Made by a program: the position numbers and the translations under genes. From positions 1 through 17,477 of the forward strand of contig DAUV01000059.1 of assembly GCA_002505325.1 (NCBI GenBank): a DNA stretch of 17,477 nt, given 5' to 3'. Below are positions 14,301-17,477 of the stretch, piece by piece. The DNA comes from Euryarchaeota archaeon UBA623. Lineage in GTDB: Archaea > Thermoplasmatota > Poseidoniia > Poseidoniales > Thalassarchaeaceae. A model generated the notes under the pieces. It saw only the letters and a program-made list of their open reading frames with translations, did no database searches and had not been told where the DNA came from. Numbering within the stretch: the first letter of the stretch is position 1; each line of letters opens with the position of its first letter.

Positions 14301-16179
14301 TTCTCACAGTATCAGGCTGACAGCATTCGTGGAGAGGGTTGAGGGACTTTACACCATAGTCGCAGGGACAGAGGGGCTGGGGGCGGAGCCCGGCGAGTTT
14401 GCGGTCTTTTCACTCTCCATCAAGAATACTGGCAACGGTCCGACTCAGTACACAGTCAGTTGTGAGACTACCGACCGTTGGACCATACACATCGGTAACA
14501 GTCAGTCATCCGAGATAACTCTTGAACCGTTGAGCAGACTCCAGTTCCTCCCTCTTCCCATCAAAGTCAGAGTCTCTGACGCTGGAAATGGACAGCCTTC
14601 CGCAGGCTTCACTCAAGACATCGAGTGTGTCACAACTTCGGTCAATGATCCGACGCTGGAGACCATTGAAGAGGCAGTTATCACCGTGTTAGAGAGTCTC
14701 GATTTCTCTTCCGAACTGTTCGATTCCGAAGGAGTCGCTCTTGGACCTCTGGCGATAGCTGAACCGAGACCAGTCTTGAATAACGACGTAGTAACAACTG
14801 AACTTGTCGTCTCCAATGACGGCAACGTTCCGATGCAGTTTGTAGTACAGGCTTTCTCATCCCTAAACACATGGCCAATCCAGATTTCAGAGGGCTCGGA
14901 CGTGCAATCAGAAGAAATCGCACTCGATATTCCTGCTGGGGCATCCTCCATTGTCACTATCGTCACCATAGTTCCTCCTGCTGCAGACATGGGGGCATCC
15001 AATACCATCACTGTACGCACGACCCTTGACGGTGGCCCTACTGTCACCAACGCCACACGTCTAGTGGTGCAGGAGATTGCTACATTGGACCTCTCGTGGA
15101 ACCCCATCATGACCATCGCTCTGGGAATTCCTGGGACGGCTAACATATACGCCCACAACACAGGTAATGTCGAACTCGATATCAGTCTGACAATGGGCAC
15201 CCTTCCCGACGGCTGGTCAGGAGGGTTCCTCTCGGGCAGGGATTTCTCAATGGAGATGAACCAAGAGGCCACTATAGCTGTCGGCATCGATCTTCCCGGT
15301 AGCCTTCCTGTTGGGCCCGCAGGTCAAACGGTTTCAATCATCATAGAAGCCACACCTCCTTCTGGTGAAGATGTATACATCTACACAGTGGAGATGGAAA
15401 TCGAGGTACTGTCCTCGATATGGATCGGCGTGTCTTGTGATTCACCGTCGTTTGAGGATATCGGGGCCAATGGGCGGACATTCGAAGTCATAGTAACCAA
15501 TCTGGGAAACTCTCTGGCTGAGGTAACCATCCAGTCTGACGACCTAGGGGGCTGGGGGGTGCAAATTATTCAGGCCCAACCAATGATTCTGGAGGCAGGC
15601 GAATCCTCCGCAGTAGCAGTTACCGCAACCCCCAGTGAAGGGGCGTCGAATGGTCTAACTTACATTCAATTCACTACCAACTCGACCTACTCAGGCGGTG
15701 GACTCCCTACCATTACTGAAGGCACCCTGGAACTGGGTATAAGCAAGGCTAGGGATTCCCACAGAGGCGGACTCGGCGGCATACTTGACAGCCTTGGACT
15801 TCCTGATTGGACCCTAGCACTGACCTTCCTTGTCCTGTTGGGATCCATCGTAATCTCGGGAGTGAGGATGCGTAAATCCTCGGCGACTTCACTAAGCCCC
15901 GAGGAGGAACTGATTCCCGAGGGCTCGGCACTACTGGCCGGAACTCAATCCGAGCGAAAGGCAGCCGCCTTGGAGACTTCAGCCTCAGGAGAGGTTCTGA
16001 CTGGTGGAGTTAGCGACGATGAGATTCAAGCTGCCATAGCCCAATCCTCTCCGATGCTCAAACCACCTTCTAGCAATGAGGGAGCCCCTCCCTTGCCCCT
16101 TGGCGGTCTACCCGATGGCTGGTCAATGGAACAATGGACTTCGTACGGTCACCTGTGGTGGGAGCAGAACAAGCCTTAG
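11359..16179 (+). CDS. Giant surface-anchored subtilisin-like (S8) serine protease
   Basis: A 1606-residue secreted protease held in the membrane by a C-terminal helix. A signal peptide spans about 12-37 (RSVIMVLTTLLLSTWTGVLASA); initiation could also be the Met at residue 12. Residues about 60-285 look like a prodomain region. The S8 domain has Asp295 (AISDTGLDGDHGDF), His329 (NSGHGTHVTATLLG) and Ser526 (LNGSSMATPVAAGAAAM). At the oxyanion-hole position the usual Asn is Asp428 (LVLFSAGDLG), followed by the family-typical PPGTAKNVLTVGAS. Residues about 595-730 resemble the jelly-roll domain that follows the catalytic domain in KP-43-type subtilases (DITLVWND, VNDLDLRATSPDG). CARDB/NEW3-like Ig repeats fill about 730-1470 (KNTGNGPTQYTVSCETTDRW, HNTGNVELDISLTM, TNLGNSLAEVTI). 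A membrane helix lies at about 1483-1503, then a 100-residue cytosolic tail ending in GWSMEQWTSYGHLWW. It probably digests extracellular protein. adk follows after 40 bp. Confidence 0.88.
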   Translation: MVKKPPPVGCCMLRARSVIMVLTTLLLSTWTGVLASASEDLSTSGDEGASTSTTPNSQWSQIDASITSYSLRESSGLLHSPFGSFDPLDAPILLGPENLYDPQALRRTGMLLVQSDSSDMTAMMNAFSIMEVDVLDVIPDDAVVVRVDPLSDADVVESINRLPSVRWTGALPVAWRVASELIPLSGRNGVLVDLDVTPAPDLDFYELTELSLDLQLVSGEIGPRGVCDAYLCQPRSVDAKWIPILAMDGRILHIGSASQIVIHNTNASSISGINGALINSGGTLNGSGEVLAISDTGLDGDHGDFTNRIRGIYDQFGPDNSNADMNSGHGTHVTATLLGDGSGDSTAMGMVPAATFHFYQLEADNSGALARWGSLYEMFTHSWQNSARIQTNSWGNENLVGEYSSDSRSADSFLVDFPRFLVLFSAGDLGSSGASGVTPPGTAKNVLTVGASTTGSYGSTAEGTVAGFSSRGATLDGRIKPDLVAPGVMICSALAEEAQFASGDSCSSTTHGDGSTPLYMTLNGSSMATPVAAGAAAMVRQYLRESEGISEPRSDLIRAILINGAEDLDTPDIPNPAEGWGQVDLQNSLYPSSGGQSQSVLYDYSRELLPGHAFLYTFDIDASQGMDITLVWNDREGSAVADQSAVRLVNDLDLRATSPDGIVYIANQFSNGFSISGGSEDRLNNVERVRLPSSTSGIWTVEVGHAGGTLQDYAIVLSGVATELEQADLSVFDGSLSSSVESPLQGDTFLVEAAWKNQATADTGTYSIEVEDLTAGTMIHTSQRSSLGGGMLDSLSFPHSFSTTGLHVLELRLDSNSEVDELNDESIGTDNNRILLHVIVSQIGVRLTPLMEDGSTPSNPAELSQAMTRTLDPRTASWVLFELEMRNEGTSEISVGLSVSPVQLLGNDGVLYSPQDEWWKLINESGPWTLAPFGEEGDRVVVTLNMSDMDTDLSNPSDVIYALPGTFVSDLTLFDTNAPTVSHSIRLTAFVERVEGLYTIVAGTEGLGAEPGEFAVFSLSIKNTGNGPTQYTVSCETTDRWTIHIGNSQSSEITLEPLSRLQFLPLPIKVRVSDAGNGQPSAGFTQDIECVTTSVNDPTLETIEEAVITVLESLDFSSELFDSEGVALGPLAIAEPRPVLNNDVVTTELVVSNDGNVPMQFVVQAFSSLNTWPIQISEGSDVQSEEIALDIPAGASSIVTIVTIVPPAADMGASNTITVRTTLDGGPTVTNATRLVVQEIATLDLSWNPIMTIALGIPGTANIYAHNTGNVELDISLTMGTLPDGWSGGFLSGRDFSMEMNQEATIAVGIDLPGSLPVGPAGQTVSIIIEATPPSGEDVYIYTVEMEIEVLSSIWIGVSCDSPSFEDIGANGRTFEVIVTNLGNSLAEVTIQSDDLGGWGVQIIQAQPMILEAGESSAVAVTATPSEGASNGLTYIQFTTNSTYSGGGLPTITEGTLELGISKARDSHRGGLGGILDSLGLPDWTLALTFLVLLGSIVISGVRMRKSSATSLSPEEELIPEGSALLAGTQSERKAAALETSASGEVLTGGVSDDEIQAAIAQSSPMLKPPSSNEGAPPLPLGGLPDGWSMEQWTSYGHLWWEQNKP

Positions 16180-16190
16180 TCTGCGCTTTG

Positions 16191-16197
16191 CTTATCA
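16191..16197 (+). promoter_or_regulatory. Possible weak TATA-like element before adk
   Basis: CTTATCA is centred 26 nt upstream of the adk ATG, the spacing expected for a leaderless archaeal transcript, and lies in the only non-coding gap before adk. The match to a TATA box is poor, so this is a suggestion from position more than from sequence. Confidence 0.25.
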
Positions 16198-16219
16198 CTC
16201 GGACCACTCTCGAAGTACC

Positions 16220-16849
16220 ATGAGTGGCTCGATTGTGCTGTTCGGCCCCCCTGGTGCCGGCAAAGGTACTCAGGCCAGTAGGATTTCATCCCTCACTGGC
16301 AAGCCTCAGGTGTCGACCGGAGATATGCTTCGTGCCGCTGTAGCTTCAGGCTCTGAAATGGGGTCTGAGGCCCAGAGTTACATGGAAGCTGGTCTATTGG
16401 TCCCTGATGAAGTGATCATTGGATTAATCTCGGAGAGGCTACAGGAACCTGATGCCATGTCCGGCCTACTGTTGGACGGGTACCCAAGGACAATCGCCCA
16501 GGCCGAGGCACTGGCCAAGGTAGAAGGCGTCTCTGCCGTGATTTCTATCGAAGTTCCTGACGAGGCCATCGTTGAGCGGATAGTAGGAAGGAGAATGGAC
16601 CCAGAGACTGGGATGATTTACCACATAAGATTCAACCCCCCTCCTTCTGAAGTTTCCTCACGAGTTGTTCAACGAAAGGACGACACCGAGGAAACGGTGC
16701 GGAACAGATTGTCCGCTTATCACGAGCAGACCGCACCTCTCGCGGGTTGGTATGAGGAGAGAGGGGTGCTCATAAGAATCGATGGAAACCGTTCTATTGA
16801 GGAAGTAGGAAGCGCTATCGAGGCTGCAATTACATCACGGGGGAATTGA
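16220..16849 (+). CDS. adk: Adenylate kinase, bacterial/eukaryotic-type family
   Basis: It balances adenine nucleotides (ATP + AMP to 2 ADP) in the cytosol. The 209-residue protein opens with IVLFGPPGAGKGTQASR (P-loop Lys15), then the AMP-binding part QVSTGDMLRAAV...VPDEVIIGLI, GYPRTIAQAEAL, the LID start VGRRMDPETGMIYHIRFNPP and QRKDDTEETVRNRLSAY. The LID is of long type but has no zinc cysteines; its tip reads more like eukaryotic AK2 than like the Zn-binding bacterial forms. It is not the trimeric AdkA family of methanogens and Sulfolobales. The frame is open further upstream into the protease gene, but the ATG at 16220 begins exactly at the family N-terminus (MSGSIVLFGPPG). rnp4 starts 1 nt after its stop, so the two are almost certainly co-transcribed. 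Confidence 0.95.
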   Translation: MSGSIVLFGPPGAGKGTQASRISSLTGKPQVSTGDMLRAAVASGSEMGSEAQSYMEAGLLVPDEVIIGLISERLQEPDAMSGLLLDGYPRTIAQAEALAKVEGVSAVISIEVPDEAIVERIVGRRMDPETGMIYHIRFNPPPSEVSSRVVQRKDDTEETVRNRLSAYHEQTAPLAGWYEERGVLIRIDGNRSIEEVGSAIEAAITSRGN

Positions 16850-16850
16850 G

Positions 16851-17165
16851 ATGACTAACCGGCGGCGCAATAAGGACTCGAGGAGGAAGAAGAGAGCCTC
16901 AAAGGCAATTGAGGAACTATCTACAGTTCTGCTTTCCTATGGTACTGCGGATCCCGAAACTGTGGACGCTGCAGCGAGAGATATACTCAGAATTGGTAAG
17001 CGACACGGTGAGCGCCCGGAATCACAAATCGCCAGACTAATCTGCAGGGGTTGTGAAGGGGCACTGATTCCTGGCCGCAACGCGAGATTTAGAATTTCAG
17101 TCAGCATGCTGATTATCACTTGCGAGGACTGTGGCAGGGTAGAACGCTCGGGACCTGATTTCTAG
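16851..17165 (+). CDS. rnp4: Ribonuclease P protein component 4 (Rpp21/Rpr2 family)
   Basis: One of the archaeal RNase P proteins, which help the catalytic RNA trim 5' leaders from pre-tRNA; in characterised archaea RNP4 (Rpp21) pairs with RNP1 (Rpp29). The 104-residue protein has a very basic N-terminus (NRRRNKDSRRKKRASKAIEE), a helical middle with DILRIGKRHGERP, and a zinc ribbon built from CRGC (Cys65, Cys68) and CEDC (Cys91, Cys94). Between them ALIPGRNARFRISVSMLIITC matches the family pattern LxPGxNxRVRxxxxxxxxxTC. Length is typical. The ATG lies 1 nt after the adk stop with GGGG about 10 nt upstream. Its amber stop is directly followed, in the same frame, by the CRM-domain ORF. Confidence 0.88.
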   Translation: MTNRRRNKDSRRKKRASKAIEELSTVLLSYGTADPETVDAAARDILRIGKRHGERPESQIARLICRGCEGALIPGRNARFRISVSMLIITCEDCGRVERSGPDF

Positions 17166-17177
17166 GGGGCGATTAAG

Positions 17178-17456
17178 ATTAGTGAAAAAATCCCTCAATC
17201 AATCCTTCGTCAGGCAAAGGATAAATCCACTCCTGTAACTATCAGGATAGGTAAGGAAGGAATCACTGACTCAGTGGTATCAGAGTTGAGTGACCAACTC
17301 AGCAAGAGGAGTCTAGTCAAGGCGAAGGCCAACCGAGGTTTGCTAAATGGCTCCACCGAAAGGACACAGGCGTTCGAAGGTCTCGCCGACGCCACTGGCT
17401 CCAGATTAGTTCACAGTAGAGGGAACACCGCAGTTTTCTGGTCTGGTAGGAGTTAG
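17178..17456 (+). CDS. YhbY/CRM-domain RNA-binding protein, start codon non-canonical or uncertain
   Basis: The reading frame after rnp4 encodes a compact CRM domain: VTIRIGKEGITDSVVSEL contains the GKxG loop that contacts RNA, followed by KRSLVKAKANRG, a helix TERTQAFEGLADATGS and the final strands RLVHSRGNTAVFW. Family members bind pre-ribosomal or structured RNA, and archaeal YhbY genes often lie with RNase P or ribosomal genes, as here. The domain is complete, but between the rnp4 amber stop and the GKxG loop there is no in-frame ATG, GTG or TTG. The first GTG (17274) would delete the GKxG loop. I give ATT at 17178, which yields a sensible N-terminus (SEKIPQSILRQAKDK) behind AGGGGGCG; ATT at 17172 is an alternative. 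From 17178 it is 92 residues. A sequencing error, ATT initiation or stop readthrough could explain the pattern. Confidence 0.75.
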   Translation: MSEKIPQSILRQAKDKSTPVTIRIGKEGITDSVVSELSDQLSKRSLVKAKANRGLLNGSTERTQAFEGLADATGSRLVHSRGNTAVFWSGRS

Positions 17457-17477
17457 TTCGAGAAAACTATCCTCTCT

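Noticed and set aside
14613..15287. 224-residue minus-strand ORF opposite the protease stalk
   Set aside because: The plus frame is a continuous Ig-like repeat protein through this interval; the antisense frame has no motif or start signal.
16076..16219. Upstream extension of the adk reading frame from an ATG at 16076
   Set aside because: The added 48 residues lie inside the protease gene and are not adenylate-kinase-like; the family N-terminus begins exactly at the ATG at 16220.
17274..17456. GTG at 17274 as start of the CRM gene
   Set aside because: It begins after the GKxG loop and first strand, so the product would lack the RNA-binding core; the frame is open well upstream with a good CRM match.

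Overview
The window looks like a chromosomal segment of an uncultivated planktonic archaeon, most likely Marine Group II (Poseidoniales, Thermoplasmatota). I judge this from archaeal-type informational genes (GluRS with a STS-type KMSKS loop, an archaeal PheT of about 585 residues, RNase HII, the RNase P subunit Rpp21/RNP4, a CRM/YhbY protein), an archaeal type II GAPDH, and two very large surface enzymes built as catalytic ectodomain, Ig-like stalk, one membrane helix and a cytosolic tail. Base composition is about even GC/AT and coding density is very high. I see no tRNA, rRNA, CRISPR array, insertion sequence or phage gene. The order-level assignment is inference; no marker search was possible.

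Layout. Positions 1-6513 hold a minus-strand run, read right to left: a 953-aa membrane-anchored SGNH-type hydrolase (GTG start, apparently leaderless promoter), rnhB (ATGA overlap), gltX, and a secreted beta-rich protein cut by the window edge. A short divergent gap leads to a small charged plus-strand ORF (6602-6805), which converges on pheT with 7 nt between stops. pheT (6813-8567) lies downstream of a 512-aa glutamate-synthase-like protein (8576-10114) on the minus strand. A 166-bp divergent region with inverted repeats separates this from a plus-strand run: gap (10281-11315), a 1606-aa subtilisin-like surface protease (11359-16179), adk, rnp4 and a CRM-domain RNA-binding protein (to 17456).

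How the genes fit together. The window mixes translation and RNA processing (gltX, pheT, rnhB, rnp4, CRM protein), core energy metabolism (gap, adk) and cell-surface degradation of polymers (SGNH hydrolase, S8 protease, secreted protein). The last group fits a heterotroph living on particulate protein and carbohydrate. The points most worth a second look are: the CRM gene, which has no canonical start codon and sits in frame behind the amber stop of rnp4; the domain-inverted, apparently degenerate glutamate-synthase-like protein; and the surface protease with Asp at its oxyanion-hole position and a conserved-looking aromatic tail.
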